Counted from the stretch's first letter, positions 34,357 to 46,835 are shown. The stretch: 64,000 nucleotides of DNA from Sorex araneus (GCF_027595985.1 NC_073303.1:378006034-378070033); one strand, 5' to 3'. The notes: a model not told the origin generated them from the letters alone. Numbers and translations are program-made.

Positions 34357-34599
34357 TAATGTTAAAAATTTGAAACATTTATAGTTCTTCGAGTAACTCT
34401 GATTTTGCAAATTCTAAACATACGCAGCTCTCCTAGTAATTTGGATTTTATGAAACAATGAATTAAAAATTGAAGGAAGAAATGTTTCAAGCAATCAGCT
34501 TTAAGATTAGGGAAATTCTTACTTTGAGTATTTCCTTAATTTCATAATGAAAACAAAAAGAATACATATTCTGAAAAAGTTTTTGAAATATACTTTTGT
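34357..34599. other. Unassigned spacer
   Basis: AT-rich spacer between two old SINEs; nothing recognised. Confidence 0.4.
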
Positions 34600-34730
34600 C
34601 TTTCTGTGGGTTACAGAGGGCAGAGCCGAGGCTCACTCCCGGCTGTGTACTCAGGAATCCTCCTGGTGACGCTCAGGCCACCGTACATGGTGCCAAGCGT
34701 GGAAACTTGGACTAACTCTCTGGCCTCGGA
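34600..34730 (-). mobile_element. Old SINE copy
   Basis: cgaggctcactcccggctgt, gtactcaggaatcctcctgg and catggtgccaagcgtgg followed by ctctctggcctcgg; diverged but in correct order. Confidence 0.75.
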
Positions 34731-35314
34731 AATTATTTTTCCCACTTGATCTCTACTCACTACCGGATGGAAAGAAAAAAGCTAAAAGTTTTTATTCATT
34801 TTAATAGGAGCCCGAGTCTTTTACAAAAATTCTAAAACTTTAAGCTCTATAAAAGCTACACCTGGACTTTCTGAAAGTTATACAAATCAAAAGCCCTTAC
34901 TATGGCGCTGTGTGACTTATTTTGTTCCCAGATATTTGACAGAGTAGCATCGAGTCAAAGTATCTGTGAGGAAAGTTCCCATCCAGTGATGTTTCGGGCT
35001 ACTTCCAGCAGTGCTTTCTGGAAACCAGATGTGTCAGGCCCAACCTGGGTTCCCTCCTGCATTGCACATGCCACAGCTCTTTGGGCACAAGCGCTTTTGA
35101 GTCTGGACCTGTGGAAACGGAATCAAGCCTCAGGCCTCATGCCAAGTAGAGGGTCTTTATGACCTCCACTACCGACCATGAGTCAGATGTGCTCCACGGG
35201 CACCACACTCTTTCCTCCCTCTCAGTTTTCAATTTGTTGAAAAATAGTTTGGAACTTAGACAATTTCATCCAGAACTTAGGAGTTCACCTTGGTCTTGTG
35301 GCTTATACGCTTCT
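34731..35314. other. Unassigned
   Basis: Mixed unique-looking sequence. The open frame at 34902-35162 has no recognisable domain or splice context. Confidence 0.4.

Positions 35315-35383
<69 letters not shown>
35315..35383. repeat. (TG)n microsatellite
   Basis: About 34 uninterrupted TG units, ending exactly at the tail of an RTE-tailed element. Confidence 0.96.
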
Positions 35384-35385
<2 letters not shown>

Positions 35386-35630
35386 CACTGTATCACTGTC
35401 ATCCCATTGTTTGTCGATTTACTTGAGCGGGCAACACTAATGTCTCTGTTACACTCAGTGCTGAGATTTTAGCAGCTTCTCCTTACTCATCTTTCCCTAT
35501 GATTGGAGGCTCATTCAGGGCCAGGGGAATGAGACCTATCGTTACTGTTTTTGGCATATTGATTACCCCATGGGTAGCTTGCCAGGCTCTGCTGTGCAGG
35601 CGGGATATTCTCAATAGCTTGCCGGGATCT
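35384..35630 (-). mobile_element. Long-family RTE-tailed element, 5'-truncated
   Basis: Plus strand: atcactgtatcactgtcatc, tttgtcgatttacttgagcg, the family-specific gagattttagcagcttctcc and ccaggggaatgagacc blocks, then the ggcatattgattaccc and gcttgccaggctctgc body. It is truncated before the 5' block. It lies between TG-rich tracts on both sides, suggesting insertion into a microsatellite. Confidence 0.9.
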
Positions 35631-35672
35631 ATCTGTGTGTGTATGTGTGTATGTATATTATGTATATATACG

Positions 35673-35705
<33 letters not shown>

Positions 35706-35706
35706 G
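35631..35706. repeat. TG/TA simple repeat
   Basis: tctgtgtgtgtatgtgtgta then an impure (TA)n run to about 35706. Probably the continuation of the TG tract that the RTE-tailed element split. Confidence 0.9.
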
Positions 35707-36431
35707 TTTTTCTCAGTAAAACATCACTGCCTGCAGTGTTATAGAAGGATGTTAGCCTATACTCCAAGTGTTGAGTAGGAAGGCCAAGGTTTGGATGATC
35801 TAAGTCATATGCACAATTTACTGAACATGACCTTAATGATGAAAAAGAACGTTGCCTTAATTGCATCTCTGTTCAGGCCCTTGCCACAGCTCTGGAGCGT
35901 GGTTCTTAGGGGATTGCTTACCTCAGGATAAAGCCTTACACAGAAGGTCGCACGGGTGATTTTAAATTTAATAAACTAAAATTGATTTTAATTATTGTGG
36001 ATTCAGTGTTTGCAAATTCGCCTACTCACAAAAATCTTTTTTTGGCACTCAAATGAATCTTCCCACTCTGAGGCTTACGTCCAGTCTGGGCAAGCCACCC
36101 CCCCTCCACCCCAGGCTGGAAAGGTCATTCAGACTGATTCAGTTCTCAGTGTGAAAAACATCTTTATGGGGTCTTTTGAGTGCCAGTTTCCCCACCCCCA
36201 GCTGGTGCTCTTGGTTGGTGACTGTCTATTTGAAAATTTTCCAAAACCATGGTGTAAACACAGTGATTGGGGTCACTGTACAGAAATGAACGTTCCAGAG
36301 AAAATTAGTGCTTTTGATGATCATCTTTGGTTAACCCTGAACCACTGTGCATCCTGCCACATTAATGAACCAACAAATCAAACTAACTAAGGTGCCTGTA
36401 AACAGAACCCCTATTAAAGAATATTCAGTAT
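35707..36431. other. Unassigned
   Basis: Mixed sequence; the open frame at 35995-36390 (131 codons) shows no family resemblance that I recognise. Nothing else seen. Confidence 0.4.
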
Positions 36432-36444
36432 ATGTTAGTCTTGG

Positions 36445-36961
36445 GAGTCTCTTGCCCGCATGCCTGGCTGTCTTCCCTGGGGTCCCTCAGAGGGATGGGC
36501 TAGAGTTTCCCTCCCCACCCTGAGCAGAGCTCCCAGCGGCCGAAGACCACCGGAACTAGCCACAGCCACACTTGGGGACCCTTTCCATACGTTCTGACAG
36601 GCCTCACGCATGAAGGTACCAGCAGAGGAACCCAGGTGTGTGTAATTCCATCAACAGCCAACATCCAGAGACTTAAAAGCGAGTTCCCAGAAGCAATATC
36701 TTCTCCCTCTGTGAGAAACTGGCAACCTACTGAGAGTTTCCTGCCCACATGGGACAGCCTTGCAAGCTTCCCATGGTGTATTCATATGCTAAATCCTGTA
36801 ACAAGCTGGATCTCATTCCCCTGACCCTGAAAGAGCCTCCAGTGTGACATCATTGGTAGGGCAGAGTCGAGAGAGACTTCTAAGATATCAGGGAAAGGAC
36901 AAATTGAGAGGTTACTGAGCCCGATCGAGAAATCGATGAATAACGGGATTTCGTGATCGTG
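36445..36961 (+). mobile_element. Long RTE-tailed non-autonomous element, full length, 13-bp duplication
   Basis: 517 bp bounded by the perfect duplication atgttagtcttgg at 36432-36444 and 36962-36974. Order: 5' end gagtctcttgcccgcatgcc; conserved block to aacatccagagacttaaaag; the SINE-shared body (ggcaacctactgagagtttc, cttgcaagcttcccatgg); the ctcattcccctgaccctgaa block; and a worn RTE tail gatcgagaaatcgatgaata. There is no open frame across it and no Pol III head. It therefore relied on an outside enzyme, inferred to be the RTE LINE. Confidence 0.93.
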
Positions 36962-36974
36962 ATGTTAGTCTTGG

Positions 36975-37573
36975 AAACATAATCGGAGTCTCCAGGAAGC
37001 CCAGTTCCATATCCCTGGAGACCCATGATTATTTCAGTATCACAGCGACTATAGAACATTGAATTTGGAGTATTACCAACGTGACTATATATTTGGATTA
37101 TTTTTGAGATCTGGTAGAGAAAAATCCTCCTCCCTTTTGTCTTTCACAATTATGTTCTGTTTCCAACTTACCTTTTATTTGATGCAGTTTCTGGAGGAAG
37201 TCAGTGCTCGTTTCCTTGTTTACCCAGGCTTCACCAAAGTCTGACACCTGAGACTTGTGAATGGAAAGAAGGAATAATGGAAAGCACAGTTTCATATTGG
37301 CAGTATAAGCCACTCGCAGATATTTACAAGGTTGTTTATTTTCATTGGCAAAATATGTAATTCTTATTTCCAATCATGGGAAAAAGGTGAATTCTGGGAC
37401 CAGTAGGATACTTATAAAATCATTGTTCACCTATGTCAGTAGCGTTTGATTGCCACATAGCATAGCTCCTTCTTTTACCTTGCAAGAATCTTAAAAAAGC
37501 TAAATGTTTAAGGAATGTTGAGCAACTCTTCAAATGAATCTTTTTGTCTTTAAATTTTTAGGTTAAAAAAATG
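36975..37573. other. Unassigned
   Basis: AT-rich, unique-looking. Nothing recognised. Confidence 0.4.
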
Positions 37574-37582
37574 TAAGGTATA

Positions 37583-37812
37583 CACAACACCCAAAAAGAG
37601 AGAACAGAAGGGAATGCCCTGCCACAGAGGTGGGGCAGGGTGGAGGGGAAGGGTGGGGGTGGTGGGAGGGACGCTGGGACCATTGGTGGTCGAAAATGGG
37701 CACTGGTGGAGGGATGGGTACTCAATCGTTATATGACTGAAACGCAAGCACGAAAGTTTGTAAGCCTGTAGGTGTACCTCACAGTGATTCACTAATTTTT
37801 AAAAAATAATAA
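37583..37812 (+). mobile_element. L1 3'-UTR insertion with 9-bp duplication
   Basis: G-rich 3' UTR (ggggaagggtgggggtggtg), then tggtggagggatgggtactc, atatgactgaaacgcaagca, cctcacagtgattcac and an A-rich end. Flanked by taaggtata at 37574-37582 and 37813-37821. Confidence 0.88.
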
Positions 37813-37821
37813 TAAGGTATA

Positions 37822-38362
37822 AATATTTAGTTCATGGGTTGAAAGAAAATGTAAAAGTCAGATGAATAGAGTCAATAATGGGGTCATAATTATAGAATAA
37901 AGGGCTCGCCCTTACTATTAATCAAATAAATGAAATAGAATCACTATCTGATATCATAGACCATGTTTTGCTGATCAACCTAGCTGTTGATTAGTAACCA
38001 TTTTAAAGCATATATTAAATAAGACAAGTATAACTCTTCTGTGTATATGAGCTATTTCATAATAAAAATAATCAATTTTTTCAAAGAGTCCCAGAATGGA
38101 AATCATGGGTAGAGTATCTTACGGGGTGAAGCATTGAGTTTACTCCCTGGCTGCACATGACTGAGTGCGGTCCTGCAGCACGTCCCTTGAGGTGTCTTTG
38201 TGCAATCCTTGGCATCTCTGCAGATGTATTAGGACACTGGGATTTAAGGTTTTCTTTAACCAAGAATAATCAAGAATAATGCAGGAAACACAAAACCAAC
38301 TCATGCCAAGTAAATGAGGCTTACAAATTTTCTTTTTCCTAATGCCTGCTGTCTGCTATGAG
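37822..38362. other. Unassigned
   Basis: AT-rich. A patch at 38100-38230 (ctggctgcacatgactgagtg) vaguely recalls an old SINE but was not called. Confidence 0.35.
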
Positions 38363-38392
38363 GACACACACACACACACACACACACACACC
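38363..38392. repeat. (AC)n microsatellite
   Basis: About 15 uninterrupted AC units. Confidence 0.95.
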
Positions 38393-39787
38393 ATTGAAGT
38401 CAAAGTACAGATTATGGCTGGTATGACAGGACTATTAAAAAAAATAATATAATTGCGTGCCAAGTAAAGAAGTTAAAAGCGGGGACAACTACCTTTAAGA
38501 GAAGTTAGAAATTGTCTAAAAGCTAAAGGTCTCCAGGACTGATTCATAAACTTCTTATTTATGGCACATTTCTTTCCCTGAATTCTCACAATCTCTGTCT
38601 TTGAATGATGTGACTATTATAACTACATCTTAAATGAGATGGAAAAATCTAGACTGTAGGATCAGTGTCTAAGTAATATGACTGCTGAATACCAACATGA
38701 GATCCTCAGCTATAATAAAAATAGAAAAGAAGGAGAGAAGAAGAGAGAAAAGAAGCAGGGGAGGCAGGAGAAGGAAAGAAAAGCACGGGCAGAAGGGCAG
38801 AAGGAGGAATTGCAATGTAATGCCCTGAGAGAAGTTTTCCAGTACAAATTAATTTCCCCCTGTTCAAAATTTGTAGGTGACTTATGACACAGCTATGGAA
38901 AATCGCGTGTAAAGACTAGAAGATTCTAAGTCTTGAGTGCATGTTGGCATCTCCTGAGGGCGTTTGACCTACCTGGAATCCGTTAAATCAATCCTTTGGT
39001 TTTAGGCTCAGCAATTGGTATTTCTTTTTTTAAACTGCCGCACCATAATTGATTCTAATTTCCCAATGAGCTTGAGAACTGTTATAGTGTTTAAAAAAGA
39101 TGCATACTTGGTGAGAAAACATGGCTTGATTATTTCTAGCAGCTTCCAATGATACCTGGAAAATTAAGAAAATAGCTGATGAGAACAAAAAAGGAAAATA
39201 GAACTGGAACAATGAAAATCTTAAAAAGTAGAGAAAATGCTTTAAAATATGTTAGCCTCATGAGTGAAAAATAGGATCAGAATAAAAATTTATTAAAATA
39301 GATACTAATGAATATAACATGAGATAAGGAGTAAAAATTCATTAATTTATGTTTAACAAAATCCTCAGTTCTAATAAAATATTTCAAAACAGAATGAAAG
39401 AGTAGTGAAAATTTTCAAATAACCGAATTTCTATGGAATTTAATTCTGGAATGTTTTTTATATAGTTTGAACTTTATTAATAAATGAAATTAAATGTTTA
39501 TATGTTTATACTAGACATTTAAAAACAAAACATGAAAATCTCAGTATACTCAGGTATACCCTGCTGGAATCCAAAGAGTCGAGTGTCTGTCCTGAGAGAA
39601 CGGTGAATCCACAGCACTGCACACAGACGGTCAGGTCTTGGGAAGCACAGAATGCGTGCAGATTGCCTAATGAATTACTGTAAATTCAAAGTATTCCTTC
39701 ATTGGCTTGTGGGGGTAAAAAAGTAATTCTCAGCTTGCCTAAATACACTCTCAGATTCGCTGTTCTTCTCCAACTTGGATAAATTTC
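38393..39787. other. Unassigned AT-rich DNA
   Basis: Includes a purine-rich stretch at 38700-38810 and long AT-rich sequence. 38560-38650 has a weak MIR/L2 flavour. No exon seen. Confidence 0.4.
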
Positions 39788-39965
39788 AGGGACAGAGAGA
39801 CAGTCTGAGGGTAGAGCATTTGCTTTGCCCAGGGCAGACAGGATCTGATCCGCGGCTTCCCATGTGGTCTCAAGCATCGCCAGGAGTGATTCCTGGTCAC
39901 AGAGTCAGGAGTAGGCCCTGCGCATTGCCAGGTGTGGCCCCCAAGAGCAAACGAGCAAATAAACC
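39788..39965 (+). mobile_element. Older shrew-type SINE
   Basis: agggacagagagacagtctg, gggtagagcatttgctttgc, gccaggagtgattcctggtc, cattgccaggtgtggccccc and an AAACGAGCAAATAAA tail. Order and length fit the family; divergence is moderate. Confidence 0.85.
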
Positions 39966-40021
39966 CCAAACTGGGCAAACTGCGGAGACTTTATATGGCT
40001 TAACCACGATCGGTCAGGTTT

Positions 40022-40268
40022 TTTTTGAAATATTTTATTAGTGAATCCCTGTGAGGTACAGTTACAAACTTATGGACTTTCATGCTTGCATTTCAGTCAT
40101 ACAGTGATCATTTACATCCCTCCACCAGTGCCCATTCTCCTCCACCAATGATCCCAGTATCCCTCCCACCACACCCACCCCATCCCTCAACACCCCACCC
40201 TTCCTCTGGGGCAGGGCATTCCCTTTTGTTCTCTCTCCTTTTGGGTGTGGATCAGTCAGTTTTAAATG
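40022..40268 (-). mobile_element. L1 3'-UTR fragment
   Basis: T run, gtgaatccctgtgaggtaca, gcttgcatttcagtcataca, ccaccaatgatcccagtatc and a C-rich block. Complement of the 37583 type. Confidence 0.85.
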
Positions 40269-41067
40269 GTGATTTAAATGGCGATTAGGGTGTCCTGCTC
40301 TAAATCACATTCCTAATTATCAAGTGGATGTGTTTTTGAAGTCCCCAAATGTTATTTTCAATACAACTTATGTTGATGAGGTACAATAGAAAAAAATCCT
40401 TTCTTCTATTTTTAACATACAGTTTAGTGTGTGAGTGAGCGTCTGGTCACCAACAGCTCTGTGGCAAACTGTTCAGTGTACTGAAAGGAAGTAGAAGATA
40501 GGCACGTCACATGTGTTGCTTTATCAGCTGCCCAGCTTCCATCACTGTCTCAATGGATTACAAAGAGCGTCGTCTGTGGTTCTCGCAGTGTCCTGTCTCG
40601 TTCAACATAATTTGTTCCACGAAAGACAAACAACTGCACTCGGGAACCGCCCTTTGGTGAACTGGACAGGGGAGATTCTTCTGCCGGACTCTTCAGCTGG
40701 TCGTTGGAGTCTGGACACTGGGTTGTCATCCCTTCCCCAGGACTGGGCTTCCTAATGCCTCTAATCAGCTTCTGCCAGGCTGGTGGGCAGGTGGCTGCGC
40801 TGCTCTCTGTCTGCTCTGGGTGCTGATGCAGTAGTTGCTCTAAACAGCGGGCGGAGTCAGCAGCCTCCTGCTTCCTTCATTGAACCAGCCAAGGGGTCAG
40901 TGGGGAGGAGCAGGTTTGATCACAGAGCGCTGCTGCTCACCAGCTTGTGTTCAGTCCTTTGTGGTTCTCAGTGGCCGCCTTGAAGATGCTGAGTCCGTCG
41001 GTGCCTTCTGTGATCATACAGAACAGGAGACACGAGGCAGCTCTGATGAAAATCAAAGAAAACTGAG
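40269..41067. other. Unassigned; GC-richer 40640-40990
   Basis: The GC-richer half has overlapping short frames without recognisable domains or splice context. A decayed LTR cannot be excluded. Confidence 0.35.
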
Positions 41068-41255
41068 TCGGGGAGGTGGTATAGGGGTAAGGATACTTGC
41101 CTTGCACGTAACCCATCTTCATTCCATCTCTGGCACCCCATATGGGCCCCCAATCATCTCTGGGCCTGATCCCTGAGCACAGAATCAGGAACAGGCCCTG
41201 CACAGGACCAAGCAGGTCCCTAAAGCAAAGCTAAACAACAACAACAACAACAAAT
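41068..41255 (+). mobile_element. Older SINE subfamily with (AAC)n tail
   Basis: ggaggtggtataggggtaag, acttgccttgcacgtaaccc, caccccatatgggcccccaa, gatccctgagcacagaatca and a tail of seven AAC units. The head looks closer to an ancestral tRNA (gtggtataggggtaagga) than the young copies do. Confidence 0.83.
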
Positions 41256-44200
41256 ATCAAACTTAAGATCATTGCACGTTATAAAAGGCTGTTTAGTCTG
41301 ATGATCCTATTGGACAAACTGTGCAAATGTCAAATAAAAAATGAAAGTATTCTATGGTTCCAGTGCCGCAACCACCACCGAGTATCTGCTTCTTCTATCC
41401 ACCCTCCCCGGGGGCTCCTCCCGTTCAGTCCTTCCCATCCCCATGAGCAAACTGGGACCCCATCTGCCATTCGTCCATCTGCCTTTCACCACGTGGTGCT
41501 CCATAACTATGTATCTTTATGTCCCACTTTGACATAAATCATAGAAAAATAATATATTCCAGGGAATTAGTAAGAAATTTGGAAAATAAAAAAGTTGTAA
41601 CACCTGTGTGGAGATTTTGGAGAATTTAAACTTAGAGAAGTAAACACATGTTCAATCTTATGCTCCGAATGTGCACCTATCTGACCCAATCTGGTAGAGA
41701 TCAATTATTATATCTTCATCATGGGTGGAAATTGGGATAGAGGAAGGATATTCAGATGGCCTCAGGACATAATTCCCTATGTCCCAGGAAATACATGAAA
41801 TCCTTAGGGCTGGCTTTTAAAAGTGAAGAAACTCCCATTGTTTTCTGAAAAAGCACCAGATTCTACAACTGTAATAATGAATTTTCTGAAAAATATTTTT
41901 AGCTAAATTATTACCTATTTCTTGCCAAAAGGAATTCTAGAAGCAAAATTAATACTAGAGAAGAAATCCTACCATTATTATCCATTTGCAGGCATATATT
42001 GTATGGAACATAGAATGACTTACATAAACACTCTAGGTATTTATCAAATGTGATATAATTTTCTATCAAATTATAGTGATTTGGGTTTGAACTATAATTT
42101 TTTCAGTTGAATCGCTCTATAGATTAGCCTCTATGCCAGGTCTATGCACTCACAGAAACAGCACAGACAGAGAAGGGAAAACACCGTGGTTTGCTCACTC
42201 GCTTACCCTCCAAGCTAATGTAACTCCCGCTCTGTCCAAGCACAGCGGTTGGAAAGAAAAGCTTTTGATTGATCAAGAAAGTTAGCTCCTGCTGCTATCC
42301 GCCATTAGGAAACAATTTTCTGGTTGAATTGTGCTCAGAAAGTCATGGTTTTATTGTAACACTCCATCCACCATAAGAAAAAGAAAATATATTGTTAAGA
42401 CATGGCTCTCTGTGGGATGCGTGGGTTCTTGAATTCACTTGCTTTCTATTACAGTAATGGGATGCCATAATTAGGAAGGAGAGTTGTGCTTTTTTTTCCT
42501 ATTAAGAGAAAATAGAATTGCATTTCCCCCTAAATCAATTTACATATATAAAATGAAGTTTTAAAGGTAATATTTACTGTAGTATTTTGAGATAACATTT
42601 TAATAAACTCCTGGAAAACACAGAGAATTTCTCTACACATAGCATGTTTTCGGATGACCTGGTGTTTCTGCTGTTGCAGGATTTAGTAGGGTTAATCTGG
42701 AACATTTAGCTGGAATTAATAACCTCTCATGTGGTCACAATTCCTAGGTGTCATGTATGTTGGTGCAAGAATACTTCACATTATGAAGAGCAAATTAATC
42801 AATGAAATTATATCCACAAAGCTAGTTTGTGAAAGAATGCTCATAATTGATTAAGTCAGAACCTTAAACTGATGAACATGATAATTTTTTACTTCAAAAT
42901 GTGCTAAAATATAGTTGAAATACATATTCAGTACTTCAGTGGTAGTGCATATGTCAGATGCATGTTACTTTTAAAATATTAAATACATGTTGGTTTTAAT
43001 CATAGAAATTATTAATATATTAATACACATTAATCATTCAATATATTAATCATAATACTTTGACATATCAAATTACTAATTAGAAGTAGAAGATGATAGT
43101 CTCTTATTTCTGTACAAGCATTTATTCATTCTATGAAATCTTATAGCAACACTTAAAATTACAAAATTATAAAAAATTTTAAGAAACTTCGAAACATTTG
43201 ACTGATGAAAAAGACTTCACCGTTTTCAGCAAACTCACTTTTCACATCACATGTATACTTTTGTGATGAGTCAAAAAAACTTGTCTCATTTTATAAGTCT
43301 CTGATTTCCAAGAGGACTATGGGTAAAATAACCACAAAACTAGCTATTAGTTGCTTTCAGTTTTTTAAAAAAGAAAATGGCACATTTTCCACTTCACTCT
43401 TCATTGCGTATTTCAAATATTATTCAAAAACTAAAATGAGTTCCCCTAAGAAAAGATAGCTAATGTAAGCGTTTCATGCCCTGGGAGCCCTCCCTGCTTG
43501 GAGACCAAAAGGTGGGCTAGTGCTGAATTGCCCACCACAGACCGCTCCTGGCTTTGGCTTTGTCTCCATTAGAGACTCGGAGTGCAGAAGAGGTAAAACT
43601 GCTCTATACGAGACACTAGTGTAAACATGGGGTCATAGGTCTTAGTGCAATGGTCATGGCTACTAGAGAGATGTGAAATGTAAACTGTAAGGTACCAGGT
43701 GAGCTTGGGAAATAGTGCATCTTCCTGTGGCAGTATCTACCAACATTTCATTTCATGTATTGCCAAATACTGTTTGATGACACAGACAAACTGCCCTTTA
43801 TTTAGTCCCTGTAAGAAATACTTTGGACTCTTTCCCCATTGGGCCGGGTGAATAATGTAGCCATGTACATTTGAGGGACATTCTGGCTCAAGTATGATTT
43901 GTGCATTCTTAGTTTGACAGTAAAGGGTTCTTATGCTTGGTGTTCACTGCAGGCCAGTGTTGAAGAGTTATTTCTTCATTTGCCCTTTGGATAGATTTTA
44001 GAGGCTTTCTATCATTATTTATACCAAGGTATTGATCAGGGTTATTCAGAGATTAAAAACATATGAAAGTGGTAGATTATATGTAGCTCTCTGTGGAAAA
44101 AAAGAGAGGGGAAGAGAAGAGAGAAATGGCTCAATCTAACTGCAGCGACCAGCAGCTGGAGTCTCAGGAGAGTGGTAACATGATCTTTATTTTTGCTTAT

Positions 44201-44967
44201 TCCTTAATTTGCATTTTAATAATGTAAGGCAGTCTTCCACTGATTGAAAGAGGCTTCATCACATTCTTGAGAATAACTGACTATTCAAAATCTACTTGTT
44301 TAAATGTTCTTCTCATCTAAAACTTATCTTCACAAAAAAATCTCCAAAAAATGTTAAACCAACTATCTGGACACAGTGGACTACTTGGGTTGGTACATAA
44401 AATTAGATATATGGATGATACACATATTTATCCATTGCTAATGGTCATGCATAGGCTTGGTGTTTGGGCAGAGACAGTGGAGACATCTCGCTCTTTCCCA
44501 TAGCTCCTCTCTCTTTCGTGCCCCACACACTCTCCGTGGAGATACTTCGACTGTGCTATTGTAATTGAGCAGCCTACCTACATATTTCTTAGGTATTGGG
44601 CTCTCAAGAAGCTCGCAAGAACATTGGGAGGCCTCCCAGTAATTCTTGGCCATCACACTGGCAGTTCCATGTAAGGGCTGGAGGATGCAGAGCTGCCCAG
44701 TGTGGGCACATGGCCTTTATTTTTAGTGAGTCTATGATAGAATCAATAAAAGCAGATGAGTCTAATCAACCTGAAAACTAAGCCATAAGCATCCCAAAGG
44801 GATACTGCCTTGTTCCACTGATAACCAACCTGCTCAGATCCATGGTCTAGAGGAATGAACTCATCTCTTAGCATGAAATGGCATTAGTGTCACTTTCAAA
44901 CCAAGTAACCACTGAGGTTTGCTGGGGGTAGAGAGCAATGCCAGATCATATTTCAATTAGTCAAGAC
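41256..44967. other. 3.7-kb repeat-poor stretch
   Basis: The longest part of the window in which I see no SINE, RTE-tailed element, L1 3' end or microsatellite. It is mostly AT-rich with several short open frames, none with a recognisable domain. It could hold conserved non-coding sequence or repeats too old to recognise by eye. Confidence 0.45.
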
Positions 44968-45190
44968 TAATGCACGCGGCCAACCCGAGTTCTATCCCTC
45001 TGTCCCTCTAGGAGAGCCAGGCAAACTACTGAGGGTATCCTGCCTGCATGGTAGAGCCTGGCAAGCTACCAGTGGCACATTCAATATGCCAAAAACAGTA
45101 ACAACAAGTCTCACAGTGGATACGTTACTGACGTTCTCTCAAGCAAATCGATGAACACTGGGATGACAGTGCTACAGTGCTACAGTGCTA
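44968..45190 (+). mobile_element. RTE-tailed tRNA SINE, head truncated
   Basis: Starts within the tRNA-like head (taatgcacgcggccaacccg), with gagttctatccctctgtccc, the paired body motifs and the tail gcaaatcgatgaacactggg with gctacagtgctacagtgcta repeats. Confidence 0.93.
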
Positions 45191-46059
45191 ATACTTTTAT
45201 ATCAACATATAAAAGTAGAAATATATGATTAATTAGAATTTAATGCCTGGTTTTGGAAGAGAGATTAAAAACATCCAGGTGTATAAATTCTTCATCTGTT
45301 CTGTTTACATGTTACTGTAGATCCTTCAATCAAACAAGATATCAGTAAACCAAAGTGGCAGGTGGTGTCTGGGTTGAACATTGCCACTTACAATATGTGT
45401 TTGTATTTTAAGAAAACATAGGTGTATAACCAAATGTAAAAAAGATTTCAGAGGAGTCATGTTATATCGCTTTTTGTAGAAAGATTTTCTGTCAACATAG
45501 CATAATTCCTAAAGAACTGGAACACTGTCAAACTTCTGTAATTTGCTGCAGAACAAATGACCAAAAATATATCTACAAACTGTCCATGTTTTTATTGGCA
45601 TAGAGGTCAGAATCACTTATAATAATGTAATTTGAAAGGGAAAAGGGACCCTAGGACCATAACATGTCTCCAGTCTTCATGGAATTTCTTCTATAAAACA
45701 AGAAAAATAACAACTTCTTAATAATGAGTATAAATTATTTGTGATGGGAATATTCAATAAATTAGATTGAATTTGTTAAACTATGTTAGATAAATAATTT
45801 TTATTTTATCATAATGAAAAGATTTTGTCTTCTAATATTTGAAGATAAAATCTCAAATATTCTGAAATTCTTTGATAAAACTTTGAATTTCTACATTTTT
45901 CAAATATTTACTGAAGTAAAGAAATACTTATCATTTATATATGCCTAACACAAGAATAGAAATTTATGCTACATTAGAATCAAGTTAAATTAAGGTGGTA
46001 AAAGATGCATTTACTGAAAGATATACATCACGACTAAAAAGTAATTCAGAACATATACC
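45191..46059. other. Unassigned AT-rich DNA
   Basis: No gene or repeat recognised. Sense-strand A bias toward the end may reflect L1. Confidence 0.4.
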
Positions 46060-46720
46060 AAGTCTGATCAGAAGAATCAATATCATTGAAATATGAATAC
46101 AGTCCAAAAGACTATACACAGTCAATGCAATCTAATAAAACTGTAAGGGGTTTTCAAGGACATAGAACATATACTTCTAAAATTAGTATGAAAACACAAG
46201 ACACCGAGATAGCCAATGCAGTTCTGGGTAAAATATATGAGACATATCATGTTCTCTGACTTTAAACTATAGAATAAGACAACAGTTATAAAAATTTATG
46301 ATACAGGAAATACTGGAATCGAAGTAGACCATTAGAGCAATAGCGATAAACCTGCATAAAAGTGGACAGTTAAATTACAACAAAGGGGCTACGTGCTTTA
46401 CATGGAGCAAGGAAAGTCTATCCTGCAAGAGTGCTGGGGCAGATCATCATCAAAATGACATTAGACCTATGTCTTGTAGCATTCACAAAGAGGTAATGTA
46501 AGATGAATAAAAGACCTATTAAATCTTAATCTATAAAAATACTCAAAGAAAATATCAGCATCCTCTTCGTTATGTTGATCTCAGAGGAGTCTTCAGTGAA
46601 ATGACTCCATTGACAAATCCAAAGCAAAAACCAACAAATGCAGTTACCTTAAGTTAAAAATCTTCCACACTGCAATAGAAATGACACCTTACCGAATGGG
46701 GGAAAGAATCCAAATACCAC
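46060..46720 (+). mobile_element. L1 ORF2 fragment
   Basis: agaagaatcaatatcattga, cagtcaatgcaatctaataa, tagccaatgcagttctgggt, ttctctgactttaaactata and ccaaagcaaaaaccaacaaatg follow the order of L1 ORF2. The frame is broken by many stops. Confidence 0.78.
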
Positions 46721-46734
46721 AAATTGAAGGGTTT

Positions 46735-46835
46735 GGAAAGACAGAGAGCACAAGAGTCTTTGTTTTGCATGGGGTAAATTCAAGAGGTACCACCTGATGT
46801 TTGAGGATTCAAAGAAGAAGAAGAAAAAGAGAAAA
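46735..46835 (+). mobile_element. Possible old SINE fragment
   Basis: gaaagacagagagcacaaga, ctttgttttgcatggggtaa and an AAGAAGAAG-rich end resemble a worn SINE head and tail inserted in the L1 fragment. Confidence 0.4.

Noticed and set aside
41068-41140. Candidate tRNA gene
   Set aside because: The head has A- and B-box-like sequence, but it is fused to a SINE body and A-rich (AAC)n tail, and I could not fold a full cloverleaf with acceptor stem.
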